Counted from the first letter of the stretch, positions 45,371 to 54,997 are shown. The stretch is DNA of 64,000 nt from an uncultured Clostridia bacterium (GCA_946537885.1 CAMNGC010000008.1:1-64000), one strand, 5' to 3'. Program-made: numbers and translations. Notes: a model not told the origin generated them from the sequence alone.

Positions 45371-47886
45371 TTTGCAGCACCTGCCTTTCTTGCGAGCTTC
45401 TTAGCTTTTGCAGCCTTGGCTGCGTCCTTATCTCTCATGATCCAGAAGATGAAGACAGAGAGAATTGTAGTTACGAAGAACAGGAGTACGGATGTCGCCG
45501 AAGCGATACCAACCTGTTTTACCGCCGCCTTACCGAACGCCATGTTATTTACATACATGAGAACGGTCTGCGTAGACTTAATATATGTACCGTTGAAATT
45601 GATCAGAGCCGGATTCATGTTCAGGTTCTGAGGAATATCGTACATCTGCAAACCACCGATCATGGAAGTAACCATGGTGTAGAGCAGGATAGGTCTCAGC
45701 AACGGCATTGTGATCTTTGTGTATGTCTGGAAGGAGTTAGCACCATCGATCTGAGCGGACTCATAGAGAGACTCATTGATGGAAGTAATACCTGCGATCA
45801 ATACGATCATGGTATTGCCGTACCACATCCAGAAGTTGATGAAGCAGACGATAAGTCTTGTCGGCCATGCTTTCTGGAAGAAGTTGTATCCATCACCGTG
45901 GAAGATCTTGATCAAGACATACTGTGCAGCAGGAAGAGCTGCTTCATTCTCGGAATACGAGAAGATTCTTCTGAAGAAGATAGCTACTGTAACAGCCGTG
46001 ATAACGTTAGGCAGATACATGAGAGCCTTCATAAGGTTCAAGCCCTTGAGGTGAAGCTTAGTATCTGTAAACCAAGCGGACAGTAACAGAGCCAAGAGGA
46101 TCTGAGGAACAAAGCCTACGATCCACATTTCTGCTGTTGTAACGAATGCACCGAAGACAGTATTTCTTCTGGAAGTAGATGTGAAGATCTCAGAGAAATT
46201 GTCAAGACCTACGCAAAGGTATTCCTTGGATGCGTCAACCTTCGAGAAAAGTGTCGGAGGATTGTCGATCTTGTCTTCTGCCATACGTGTATAGATTACG
46301 GATTCCTGCCACTTATTGTAAGCCTGGAGCTCATCATCTGTGCCCTTTGCAGCCTCGTAAGCGGCCTCTGACTCCTCGATAGGAGTGATCTCATTGTCGA
46401 TCTTGTACTGGTTGACAAGCTTAACGTTCTCCATATAAGTATCGTTAACCTGGTCATAGAAATCCATTGTGAAGATGTCGGCCAATGTCTTGTCACTGCC
46501 TGCAGGAGATACTTCTGACTTGAAGTCATTATACTTGCTGATGCTGAAGTCACCACTAAATGTGATGTACTTATCAACATTAACTGCGCCGTCAGCGCAT
46601 GTAGCAAAGCTTGCTACATTACCTCTGCCTGCTGTCTCCCAATATGCCTTGATATCGGAGATCTGCATTGCAACCTTACGCTCGTCATCACTGATCTCGC
46701 GAGGGTTGTAGTTCTCAAGGGAATAAAGCAGGTTGGACTGCTCACCGTTGTCAGCAGGAACAAATGTGCTTCCGTCATAGATATAGCTTACAACACTGAT
46801 AATACCTGCATCCTGCAATGTCTGGATATCCTCATAAAGTGTTGTATCTGCTCCGGAAGGAACTTCTTCCTCACCGCTTCCATAAGCTTCGAGGGTAGAA
46901 TATGAATCGAGATTGTTGATAGTATCGATCCAGTCACCGCCTGTCATGTAGGTTGTGAGGTCAGTCATAAAATCAACAGTGATCGCGGGAATAGCTGTAG
47001 CCGTCTCCTCACCGTCATCATTTGTTGTCATCACATAAGCGTTAGGAGCCTGCAGATGGCTGCAAATGAAATAGAATGTGGGATCGGATACTACGGACTG
47101 ATCTTCAATAGCTCCATTGAAGTATGTCCAAAGAGAATTCTTACCTGTCAGGGATGCAAGATAGTTCATCCAAGCAGTCTGATTCTCGTCGAATTCATTT
47201 GCTTCGAGCTTATCGAGGAAAGCCTGATACTCTTCGCTGTTAACGATCGTGTCGGGTGTGATCTCGATTGCCTCTTCTTCCTCTTCGCTCTCGTTAGCGA
47301 CAGGATTAGCAATTGCATCGATTGAAGTGTAGATAGCCGTTAAAGACTTCTGCATGTTTGTAACTTCAGAGTTAACTGTTGTGTAATTCTTGTACCAAGC
47401 ATCAAGTTCACTCTTAGCAGAATCCGTCAGATACTCCATTGTGTCATCGTCGTAGCACTGCTGGAGGAGATCCAATGTCTCCTGGCTTACAAATTCATTA
47501 GGTCCAAACTTGATAATGTCCTTTACACCACTGTCGAGAGGGCTGTAAAGATCAGCGGCATCCTGAACAGCGAAAAAGTCACGGATAACGTTGTACTCTC
47601 TCTGTGCCATTCCGGTATTAGAATCAAAAGTTGTTCCGATTCTATTATCGTCGCCCATGTACTTGGTCAAATCAAGGTAGCGGTCATAATAGACCTCTTT
47701 ATCGCCGAATCCCCAGAAACTTGCTGTCGTTGTCTTCATGTTAGCGGTACTGTACCAGAATGTGGTAAGCAACGGATACAAACTGAAGATGCAGTAAACA
47801 ATTACGAAGGGAGCAATAAAGATATAACCGTACTTGGTATAGCTCATGCCCTTACGCTTCGGGCTGCGGTTAGTACCTCTTGCCAT
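45367..47886 (-). CDS. Carbohydrate ABC transporter permease, MalF type, with very large extracytoplasmic insertion
   Basis: 839 residues from the ATG at 47886 (GGAGAG upstream); the open frame extends 26 codons further but without a site. The first membrane segment is at about 19-42 and the second starts only near residue 575. The roughly 530 residues between are hydrophilic, partly coiled-coil-like (YTTVNSEVTNMQKSLTAIYT) and acidic (SEEEEEAIE). E. coli MalF has about 180 residues at the equivalent place (P2 loop), which helps hold the binding protein. The C-terminal part is an ordinary permease with EAA loop ESAQIDGANSFQTYTKITMP. The insertion is the odd feature of the system. Confidence 0.9.
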   Translation of the reverse strand: MARGTNRSPKRKGMSYTKYGYIFIAPFVIVYCIFSLYPLLTTFWYSTANMKTTTASFWGFGDKEVYYDRYLDLTKYMGDDNRIGTTFDSNTGMAQREYNVIRDFFAVQDAADLYSPLDSGVKDIIKFGPNEFVSQETLDLLQQCYDDDTMEYLTDSAKSELDAWYKNYTTVNSEVTNMQKSLTAIYTSIDAIANPVANESEEEEEAIEITPDTIVNSEEYQAFLDKLEANEFDENQTAWMNYLASLTGKNSLWTYFNGAIEDQSVVSDPTFYFICSHLQAPNAYVMTTNDDGEETATAIPAITVDFMTDLTTYMTGGDWIDTINNLDSYSTLEAYGSGEEEVPSGADTTLYEDIQTLQDAGIISVVSYIYDGSTFVPADNGEQSNLLYSLENYNPREISDDERKVAMQISDIKAYWETAGRGNVASFATCADGAVNVDKYITFSGDFSISKYNDFKSEVSPAGSDKTLADIFTMDFYDQVNDTYMENVKLVNQYKIDNEITPIEESEAAYEAAKGTDDELQAYNKWQESVIYTRMAEDKIDNPPTLFSKVDASKEYLCVGLDNFSEIFTSTSRRNTVFGAFVTTAEMWIVGFVPQILLALLLSAWFTDTKLHLKGLNLMKALMYLPNVITAVTVAIFFRRIFSYSENEAALPAAQYVLIKIFHGDGYNFFQKAWPTRLIVCFINFWMWYGNTMIVLIAGITSINESLYESAQIDGANSFQTYTKITMPLLRPILLYTMVTSMIGGLQMYDIPQNLNMNPALINFNGTYIKSTQTVLMYVNNMAFGKAAVKQVGIASATSVLLFFVTTILSVFIFWIMRDKDAAKAAKAKKLARKAGAAK

Positions 47887-47934
47887 TTTTCTTACTCTCC
47901 AAATTAATTTTGCCCTAAATAATGGAAAAGAATA

Positions 47935-47963
47935 TGCGGGGCAGGGCATCGCCCCACCCCGCA
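47935..47963. other. Intercistronic GC-rich hairpin between binding protein and permease genes
   Basis: TGCGGGG..GGGC (47935-47947) pairs with GCCC..CCCCGCA (47951-47963), loop ATC, two mismatches. On the minus strand the next bases are TATTCTTTT, not a proper T tract. Such hairpins after the first gene of sugar ABC operons partly terminate or protect the upstream message, so that the binding protein is made in excess. Confidence 0.6.
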
Positions 47964-47997
47964 CAAATTACCTTAGTTACTTAATTCAGGTTATGAA

Positions 47998-49428
47998 TTA
48001 AAGAATACCCATAGCCTCTACGTTAGTTGTGAATACGTCAACAGCTGCTGCAGGGGAGTCGATATCGCCAGCAAGGTAAGAGTTAACAATATTGTTGAAC
48101 TCGTCGTTGATAGCCTGGTCGTTCTCACCTACTGTAGAGTTGTCAATGCCCTGAGCTGCTGCAAGCAGAACTGCTGCAGGGTTCTGGCCACCGAGCCAAT
48201 CGAGTGCGAAGCTAGCATCGTTAGCGATGTCAGTCATGATAGATACGGAGTTAACGAACTCACCGTTAGCTGCCATATCCTGGAGAGAAGCCTCGTTGAT
48301 AGCAACTGCTCTCATGATCTCAGCTACAGAAGCCTTCATATCGCAGTACTTAGAAGCCATCATCCATGTGCCGCCCCAGAAGAAGGAAGCAGGAGCATTT
48401 ACAAGACCCCAGTTACCAGCTGTAGGGTTGGAACCATCACCAAGACCCATGGAGAACTTAGCGAGCCACATAGGACCCCAGTAAGAAAGAACTGTCTCGT
48501 TGGACATGTTAGCTGTCCAAGCATCGCCCCACTGAGATGTCTTGAATGTAAGATCCTCATCATAGAGAGTCTTAGCGAGATCGAAGTAATCCATCATAAC
48601 AGGATCAACAACAACTTCACCGTTTACGATCCAAGCGGATGTACGTGTGTTGAGGTAAGCTCTCCAGATATCATCTGTACCGGAAATAGCCTTTACCTTG
48701 CCGTCAGACTCAGTATTGATTGTGCGGCATGTCTCTGTGAAAGCATCCCAAGACTCGAAGAATGCTGCAACATCCTCGGGCTCAGAAACACCAAGGTACT
48801 GCTCTGCAAGTGTTCTGTTGTAGAAAACACCGCAAGGGCAAGCCTGCCATGCAAGACCCTTGATTACATCGTTGTCGTCAGCTGCGAACTGAAGTGTGTA
48901 GTTGTACATCTCAGATGTCTCAGCATAAGCGATACCGATGTCATTGATTGCCAATGTGTTGTCAGAGTTCATGTACTTAGAAGCGTAGTCAGCGTCGCAG
49001 ACGAAGATGTCAGGAGCGTCCTCACCGGAAGCCAGAACCTGGTCAAGCTTTGTCTGGTAAGTATTGGACTCAGTTGTCTCCATTGTATAATCTTTGCCCC
49101 AGTAAGCATCTACCAGGCCGGGGAACTCCTCGTTCCAACCGTAGATCAATACGCCGTCGCCTTCATCCTCAACTTCAGCAACTGTCTTCTCGAAGAAGCT
49201 GGAAGCAGCAGGAGCCTCAGTCTCTTCAGGAGCCTCAGTCTCTTCAGGAGCTTCTGTCTCTTCGGGAGCTTCTGTCTCTTCGGGAGCTTCTGTCTCTTCA
49301 GGAGCCTCTGTCTCAGCTGCGGGAGCAGCTGTTGTCTCTTCAGAGTCATCATCCTTGGAGCAAGCAGCAACTACGCCGAGAACCATTGCCAAAGACAACA
49401 TCAAAGCAACAATTTTCTTTGTCTTCAT
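47998..49428 (-). CDS. Sugar ABC transporter solute-binding lipoprotein
   Basis: 476 residues. A lipoprotein signal ends in VVAAC (Cys23), followed by an acidic linker of six ETEAPE repeats (39-74), which lifts the domain off the membrane. The mature part is a family 1 solute-binding protein: VLIYGWNEEFPGLVDAYWG, a central DIFVCDADYASKYM, WQACPCGVFYNR, and SYWGPMW. It captures cello-oligosaccharides according to context. AGGAGG precedes the ATG. It is first in the operon behind the promoter at 49570-49598. Confidence 0.92.
   Translation of the reverse strand: MKTKKIVALMLSLAMVLGVVAACSKDDDSEETTAAPAAETEAPEETEAPEETEAPEETEAPEETEAPEETEAPAASSFFEKTVAEVEDEGDGVLIYGWNEEFPGLVDAYWGKDYTMETTESNTYQTKLDQVLASGEDAPDIFVCDADYASKYMNSDNTLAINDIGIAYAETSEMYNYTLQFAADDNDVIKGLAWQACPCGVFYNRTLAEQYLGVSEPEDVAAFFESWDAFTETCRTINTESDGKVKAISGTDDIWRAYLNTRTSAWIVNGEVVVDPVMMDYFDLAKTLYDEDLTFKTSQWGDAWTANMSNETVLSYWGPMWLAKFSMGLGDGSNPTAGNWGLVNAPASFFWGGTWMMASKYCDMKASVAEIMRAVAINEASLQDMAANGEFVNSVSIMTDIANDASFALDWLGGQNPAAVLLAAAQGIDNSTVGENDQAINDEFNNIVNSYLAGDIDSPAAAVDVFTTNVEAMGIL
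49207..49314. repeat. 18-bp tandem repeat coding for ETEAPE linker
   Basis: Six in-frame copies of an 18-bp unit inside the binding protein gene. Copies differ mainly at third bases, except for some recent identical ones in the middle, which points to slippage within a coding linker. Confidence 0.85.
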
Positions 49429-49569
49429 TGTTTTTGCCTCCTCATAAATAAGGTTTTATTTTCTGTCCATTAGGACCAAACTTTGCTTGCGCTTCCGGTA
49501 CTGCCCTTCAGCGCGATCCGCCTGCCTTGAATGCACATAGTATCCAAAAACACGGATTCTTACAGTGGA

Positions 49570-49598
49570 AGTTTACAACAAATCGTACAGAGTTGCAA
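49570..49598 (-). promoter_or_regulatory. Promoter of the cellodextrin transporter operon
   Basis: TTGCAA (49593-49598) and TAAACT (49570-49575) on the minus strand, 17 bases apart. The leader is about 135 bases long. I see no clear CcpA site (TGWAANCGNTNWCA) near it. Confidence 0.7.
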
Positions 49599-49694
49599 CA
49601 TTTTTTTGTGCGATTAGCACGGATGAGCGAAAATCCGATCTGCTCTCATCGTCAATTTCCCCATATATATAGGCAAATTAGGTCGTTTTCGAGC

Positions 49695-50798
49695 TTATAT
49701 GACCCCATATACGGTTCTTCCGTAACGATTCAGGTATTCTGCAAAATTATTCAAATCTACTGTAGTATGGGCAGTTTCCCCATTCACTTTGCCATAGATC
49801 TCAGCGGTCGCAGTAGTGGCGCCGGGAGCCTGGCATGCGATAAAGCTGACCTCGCACTCCTCTACCTCGGTATCCTCATCGACCGAATCCGCGAGGGCAT
49901 CCGCCAGAGCTTTCTTAAATCCATCATAATCTTCTGCTGTCGACGCGATAGTTACATATTGACCGGTAAGCATGTCAAAGGATGCATATTCGGTAGAACT
50001 GTTTATGGTTTCTTCTCCCCTTGCAACCGTATAAGTCATGATTACGCTTAAAACTCTGCCATTATCTGAATATGCGTAGCTTATCCTTACATCATATTGC
50101 TCGAAAGGCTTATCCTGCCGATCATCTTTCTCATTATCATCATCATCTTCTACCTCATCGTTTTCTTCGTCCGCCTCCTCTGTCTGATCGGGCATCATAC
50201 CATCCAGACTCAGCTCGGCCCTGGCCTCTGCAATACATCTTGCATAAGCCCCGTCAGCCTCGCTATAGAAGCCGTCAAGGATCAGATTAACAGCTGCGGT
50301 TACATTCTCGACACCGGCATCCAGCAAAAGTCTGTCACCGCTCATCGTTGCCAGCGTCAGGCCATCCTCGGTAATATAACTCTCAGAAAAACTCTCGGAT
50401 TCCGCTTTAATAAGATCGGTCAGATCCGTCTCGGTCAATTCCGAGAAATCAACACGTTCGGGCGAAGGCGTCGGTGTCGGGGAAGGGATCTCGGTCGGTG
50501 TGGGAGTCGCTGTCGGCGCAGATGTAGGCGTCGGAGTAACGATCTCCGTTTCATCGGGAACATACTCTTCGGTCTCAGAGATCTCCTGCTCTTCTTCAGG
50601 AGCAGTCTCATCGCTTGCGATCGGCATAGGATTCGTAACTTCAGTCTCCTCGTTTGTCTCTTCCTCGTCGCTGATGGAATCCTTGAGGTCATCTAAGCCG
50701 TCCTTCAACTTATCAGTGTCAACCGTACAGGATGAAATTACCATACAAAAAGCCGTCATGACCGATACTACAGATAATCTGTGAGCTGTTCTTTTCAT
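49695..50798 (-). CDS. Hypothetical lipoprotein with Pro/Thr-rich linker
   Basis: 367 residues. The lipobox is VISSC (Cys24). A long acidic and TPTPT-type linker (about 40-115) leads to a C-terminal domain (118-367) that contains another acidic insert (EEADEENDEVEDDDDNEKDD). The end part, ISYAYSDNGRVLSVIMTYTV and YASFDMLTGQYVTIAS, resembles the DUF3298/RsiV-like pattern, but this is by eye. It lies after the terminator of the adaptor operon. GGGAGG precedes the start, and I find no separate promoter, so it may depend on read-through. Confidence 0.65.
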   Translation of the reverse strand: MKRTAHRLSVVSVMTAFCMVISSCTVDTDKLKDGLDDLKDSISDEEETNEETEVTNPMPIASDETAPEEEQEISETEEYVPDETEIVTPTPTSAPTATPTPTEIPSPTPTPSPERVDFSELTETDLTDLIKAESESFSESYITEDGLTLATMSGDRLLLDAGVENVTAAVNLILDGFYSEADGAYARCIAEARAELSLDGMMPDQTEEADEENDEVEDDDDNEKDDRQDKPFEQYDVRISYAYSDNGRVLSVIMTYTVARGEETINSSTEYASFDMLTGQYVTIASTAEDYDGFKKALADALADSVDEDTEVEECEVSFIACQAPGATTATAEIYGKVNGETAHTTVDLNNFAEYLNRYGRTVYGVI

Positions 50799-50813
50799 AT
50801 ACCTGATCCTCCC

Positions 50814-50866
50814 AATAAAATAACAACCGAAAGTATATATAGATTCATTATACTTTTCGGTTGTTA
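50814..50866 (-). terminator. Long hairpin terminator after the adaptor/MacB-like operon
   Basis: Arms of 17-18 bases (50821-50837 and 50849-50866; one bulged A) around an 11-base loop, followed on the minus strand by TTTTATT. It lies 26 bases after the MacB-like stop codon and directly before the ribosome binding site of the lipoprotein gene. Confidence 0.8.
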
Positions 50867-50891
50867 AATTTATGTTGCATTATGGTTTTAT

Positions 50892-52118
50892 TCAGGTCTC
50901 CGAGGATGCCGGCAGACCGGGGATCTCGCCTTCTGCTTCGTCAGGGTCGATCTCTTCTTCCCTGACCTGTTCAGCCGTAAACTTACGGATCTTAAGCACC
51001 AGCATTATGATGCCGATGATCAGCAGGAGCGTTCCTAAGATGATCAGGATCATATCAACGAAAAGGTGTTCCGTCGTTATCCTGGCGGCTTTCTCCCAGT
51101 AAGGTATCTCAACGCCTTCCGGCAGTTCATTCTCTCCCAAAGGCACCATAAAATCCCATACTTTTGTAAAGAAGAATCTTCCGGTAACATCTACGACCAG
51201 CATCTTAGGGTCGTCAGAAGAATAGTTTGGGAGAGCTGCGATCATATCGTTGACGGCGACACCCTTTACGGCTTCCGGAAGAAAAGCTTCGTAGCACTGG
51301 ATGGCTACGTCTTCCAGCTGATCATTGGCGAAGTAATTTTCGATCGTCGAAAAGTACATATATACTCGCGGTTCGTCCGTCCCCGCATCATTGTCTATAC
51401 TGCTTCCGGGTTCTGATACCACACCTGCTACCGTATACTGATTCCCCCACAAAGAGATCTTAAACCCGACTACATCGTAGGAGCTGAAAAACCTCCATGC
51501 AAGAACATCATTGATAACAACCTGATTCGGGTCCGTACAGATCTCGGGCAGAAAGCCTCCTGACATATACATGAAAGGATGGAAGGCCGCAAAGTTGCCT
51601 CCGACGCCCACTACATCACAAGCAGTCACGTAAGGAGCCGCATTTGATCCCGACTCGGGAACGGTAGCTGCTTCGCTCTTCATAAAGGTAGACCAGCAAT
51701 CCTCCCAATTATTCGGTGTTCCGTCACTGTTCAAACCCCTTTTGGCAGATGACTCGTTAAGAGTATCGGCAGCGCTCTGAAGGGCTTTACGCACATCGGC
51801 AATATCGGTCCTTTTAAGGGACGTCTCACCGTCGATATATCTGGCAGGCTCGCTGCTGCCGGCAGGCCTTGAACCCGAAGCATAGACTCTTACATGTCTG
51901 TAATCATCTCCCCCGCTCTGACCCCATACTTCCTCCATCCTGGAATCATATCTGTCAGATACGAGGATAGCCGCCCTGATGGATCCGGTAGCAAGCATTA
52001 CTATCGCTGCCAGAAGCACCCAGAAAGGAGCCGCAAGGACGATCTTCTTAAAGTTGTGCTTGCTGTTGGCACCGAACTTTTTGAAATAATTCTTTATTCC
52101 GTCAATAATAAACATCAT
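50892..52118 (-). CDS. MacB periplasmic-core-domain-like protein with two membrane segments
   Basis: 408 residues. The first membrane segment is at about 27-50. A large extracytoplasmic domain (55-350) has MYMSGGFLPE...NQVVINDVLAWRF, then VVGFKISLWGNQYTVAGVV, the pattern of the MacB/FtsX-type periplasmic core domain (GRFF...VVInexxA..LFG..D.VGk.i...g..ytVvGV). One more membrane segment lies at about 352-375. The usual four-helix permease and the ATPase domain are missing. It follows the HlyD/MacA-type adaptor by 15 bases and may be its partner, or a stand-alone scaffold on the cell surface. Confidence 0.72.
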   Translation of the reverse strand: MMFIIDGIKNYFKKFGANSKHNFKKIVLAAPFWVLLAAIVMLATGSIRAAILVSDRYDSRMEEVWGQSGGDDYRHVRVYASGSRPAGSSEPARYIDGETSLKRTDIADVRKALQSAADTLNESSAKRGLNSDGTPNNWEDCWSTFMKSEAATVPESGSNAAPYVTACDVVGVGGNFAAFHPFMYMSGGFLPEICTDPNQVVINDVLAWRFFSSYDVVGFKISLWGNQYTVAGVVSEPGSSIDNDAGTDEPRVYMYFSTIENYFANDQLEDVAIQCYEAFLPEAVKGVAVNDMIAALPNYSSDDPKMLVVDVTGRFFFTKVWDFMVPLGENELPEGVEIPYWEKAARITTEHLFVDMILIILGTLLLIIGIIMLVLKIRKFTAEQVREEEIDPDEAEGEIPGLPASSET

Positions 52119-52133
52119 TGTCGGCGTCTCCCC

Positions 52134-53924
52134 TTACTTCTTTGTGTAGTCTTCAAGACGGACTCTGTCGCCGTCGTGCAAAGGCTCTTCACTTCTGATA
52201 ACTATCATATTATCGCCAAGTTCGTTCCCCTGAGCTGAGATCGCGGACATGGAACCGTCCGTAGCTTCAACGGTAACATCTACACGCTTAACCGTGTACT
52301 TATCTCCGAGAGGACCTGAGCTGGACTCGATAATATATACGAATTTACCGCTGTTATCCTCATTGATGGCGCTGCTGGAGATTACTCTGTCATAGTCGCT
52401 GTTAGCTCTGTCTGCAACAACGGTTATACTCTCGCCGGGATATGCGTAGGAGTCAACGGAACACTTGACCAGTCTGCTCTCACGAGGGTTTTCCGGATCC
52501 GGCTTGATATTTATGATCTCAACCTTGCTGAGCCAGTAGCTGTCGCAGGAAAGGGTCATGCCGACATAGAAATTCTGAGCGACTTTCGCATCGAAATTAA
52601 ATGTTACGGAACACTGACGTGATGACTCATCGGGGATTATGGTAAATACCGTAGACTTCGCCTCAAGCACTGCTCCTGCCTCCGCTGCCATATCGTAGAT
52701 ATAGCCGTAATCAGTGGCAACGATCTCATTTACCTCCATGGAAGCTTCGATATCCTCGATCTTCTTGCGGGTCTCTTCGATCTGCTGATTACGGTCATTT
52801 ACCTTATCAGCCTCACGGTCTGCATTGATCCCCGCCTCTACCTGAGCATCCGAATAAGTCCTTCTGGCGCTGTTAAGGCTGTTCTGTGCCTGAGTGACGC
52901 TGTTCTGCGCATCACTTACGGAAGGAAGGCTCTCGGCTGCCTCGATCGCGCTCTGTGCTTCCTCGATTATTCCGTTTACTTCTGCAAGACGACCGGATGC
53001 ATCATCAAGCCTTGCCTGGGCAGATGCAAGCTGAGATTCGAGCTGGCCTCTCTGGACCAGAAGCTCATCACGCTGAGCGCAGAGGTCATCGATAGCACTC
53101 GTGTCGGGAGCGGGAGTCGGTGTGGGTGTAGCAGGCGCCGACTCTGTTGTCTCGCCTGTCTCTTCTGATGAAGCTGTCTCGGAAGGCGCTGCGGTCTCGG
53201 AAGGGACTGTCTCATCAGTTGTGGGAGGGACTGCCGCTGCTGCCGGATCTACCGGAGTAGGCGTAGGCGTTCCGAGAACTACAAATACATTGATATTTGT
53301 TTCCAGTGTCTCGATCTGAGCATTAATGGCGTCGATCTGCTGATTGATATCCTCGACCGTATCGGAAGCAGATGATACTTCGGCCTGTAAAGCTACAACC
53401 GTAGCCTGATTGGAGTTGATAACGTCATTTGCTGCGGCGATGGTCGCATCTCTGCCCTGAGCCTGCGCCAGCGTCTCATTAGCCTGATTAAGGAGCGACT
53501 CGGCATCACTGATGGCCTGTGTATAAGAACTGTAATCCGTGGAGCTGTTGCTACGGCTGTCGTACTCCGCTTCTCTCTCGAGATCACGAAGTGTTGTCCT
53601 AAGCGTAGCAAGTTCTTCCGAATCCTCGGCGGGCTTAAGAGTCATAACAACGGTGCCGGGCTCGACATAGTCATAGTTGCCCAAAAGCACTTCATTGACA
53701 GTTCTGCCTTCAACGCCCTTAACCTCAGTCTTGTTATCTACAACAATCGTTCCCGTAGCACTGTTTGTATAGGAAAGATTGCCTCTTACGGCATAAGCTC
53801 CGATAACCTTCGGGATCGTCATATTCATGATCGTATTTGAGAAAAATGTCAGGAGCAAGAGTGCGGCCACAAAACCGATTATTGCTTTTACTACCCATTT
53901 TCTGCTTTTTTTCTTGTTTGCCAT
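52134..53924 (-). CDS. HlyD/MacA-type membrane fusion (adaptor) protein
   Basis: 596 residues. One N-terminal membrane segment (11-32) precedes half of a biotinyl-lipoyl motif (GVEGRTVNEVLLGNYDYVEPG), then a long coiled-coil hairpin (about 90-410), the second half motif (IVATDYGYIYDMAAEAG), and beta-barrel domains to the end. At the hairpin turn there is a Pro/Thr/Ser/Glu-rich insertion of about 65 residues (near 210-275), a place where Gram-negative adaptors touch TolC. GGGAGG precedes the ATG. It is co-transcribed with sugar-type ABC permeases upstream, which is an unusual partner. Confidence 0.85.
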   Translation of the reverse strand: MANKKKSRKWVVKAIIGFVAALLLLTFFSNTIMNMTIPKVIGAYAVRGNLSYTNSATGTIVVDNKTEVKGVEGRTVNEVLLGNYDYVEPGTVVMTLKPAEDSEELATLRTTLRDLEREAEYDSRSNSSTDYSSYTQAISDAESLLNQANETLAQAQGRDATIAAANDVINSNQATVVALQAEVSSASDTVEDINQQIDAINAQIETLETNINVFVVLGTPTPTPVDPAAAAVPPTTDETVPSETAAPSETASSEETGETTESAPATPTPTPAPDTSAIDDLCAQRDELLVQRGQLESQLASAQARLDDASGRLAEVNGIIEEAQSAIEAAESLPSVSDAQNSVTQAQNSLNSARRTYSDAQVEAGINADREADKVNDRNQQIEETRKKIEDIEASMEVNEIVATDYGYIYDMAAEAGAVLEAKSTVFTIIPDESSRQCSVTFNFDAKVAQNFYVGMTLSCDSYWLSKVEIINIKPDPENPRESRLVKCSVDSYAYPGESITVVADRANSDYDRVISSSAINEDNSGKFVYIIESSSGPLGDKYTVKRVDVTVEATDGSMSAISAQGNELGDNMIVIRSEEPLHDGDRVRLEDYTKK

Positions 53925-53938
53925 ATAAGCATCCTCCC

Positions 53939-54994
53939 TTACTTAACTCCGGATCGAGAGATTCCCTCGACCAAGTATTCTTCGCCTCTGAGGAATATCA
54001 GGAGCGGTGGTATCATGTACAACGCCGATGCGGCGAAAGCGATTCCTATCTCCGCCGAATTGATCTGAGACAGGAAGACCGACAAGGGCTGTTTATCCGG
54101 ATCGGTCAGCAGGACCAGAGGCTGCTCAACCATATTCCAGTAATCGATAAACAACAATATTACAAGCGCATAGATCGCACTCTTACATGTGGGCAGGGCG
54201 ATATGTATAAATATCTGCCACTCATTGGCGCCGTCAAGCTTCGCCGCCTCGATATAGGCCGAAGGGATCTGACGCATATATTTGGTGAGCAGGAAGATAC
54301 TGAATGTCGAGAATACACCCGGAAGGATGATCGCCCACTCGGTATTCAAGATGCCCAGCTTGTCCGAGATCATGTAGTTAGGGACCAGCGTTACCTGGAA
54401 AGGCATCAGCATAAGGATGATATACGAAAAGAAGAGCACTTCTCTTCTCTTGCGTCTGTACCTTGCAAAGCTATAGGATGCCAGACAAGCGACAATCATC
54501 TGTCCTGCTACGATAGGAACCACCAAAACAAAGGAATTCCAGAACTTGAGCAGATATGTGGGGCTCATGAACAACAGATTCTTATACTGCTCGAAAGTAA
54601 CCTGCTGAGGCACGAGCTTAAGTGTCGGGGTTTTCGATAAGAAGGTGGCACCGCCTGATGCGTATCCCGACAGACTGTTAAAGATCACTCCGTAGTTATC
54701 CACGATCTCGTCAGAAGACATGAAAGAATTAAGGAATGTAAAGAAGATCGGGATTATGGCAAGCAGAGCGGCTATGGATGCCACTATTATGCCGAGTGCC
54801 GTTAAGATCTTGTGATTGATATTGCGACGTCTCTCATTGGCAAGGGATATCTTCTTGGATCTTCTGAAGAATTCGGCTCTCTGCTCTTCCGTCATCGCCT
54901 CGAAGAAGGACTCGGTCTTCGGTGTCTCGAGATAGACATTACGCCTTGCCAGTGTAGCCTGTTTGCGCCTTTGTGCCTGAAGTTCATTATTCAT
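53939..54994 (-). CDS. Carbohydrate ABC transporter permease, MalG type (second system)
   Basis: 351 residues; N-terminal cytosolic extension of about 60 residues (FEAMTEEQRAEFFRRSKKI), then six membrane segments. EAA loop EAAKLDGANEWQIFIHIALP. It ends SRSGVK, typical of CUT1 MalG-like proteins. It starts three bases after its MalF-type partner. The substrate is unknown. The adjacent three binding-type lipoproteins are likely partners. Confidence 0.92.
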   Translation of the reverse strand: MNNELQAQRRKQATLARRNVYLETPKTESFFEAMTEEQRAEFFRRSKKISLANERRRNINHKILTALGIIVASIAALLAIIPIFFTFLNSFMSSDEIVDNYGVIFNSLSGYASGGATFLSKTPTLKLVPQQVTFEQYKNLLFMSPTYLLKFWNSFVLVVPIVAGQMIVACLASYSFARYRRKRREVLFFSYIILMLMPFQVTLVPNYMISDKLGILNTEWAIILPGVFSTFSIFLLTKYMRQIPSAYIEAAKLDGANEWQIFIHIALPTCKSAIYALVILLFIDYWNMVEQPLVLLTDPDKQPLSVFLSQINSAEIGIAFAASALYMIPPLLIFLRGEEYLVEGISRSGVK

Positions 54995-54997
54995 AAT

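Noticed and set aside
49207..49314. Tandem 18-bp repeats that could look like a CRISPR-type array
   Set aside because: No spacers, in frame with the lipoprotein and coding for a regular ETEAPE linker.
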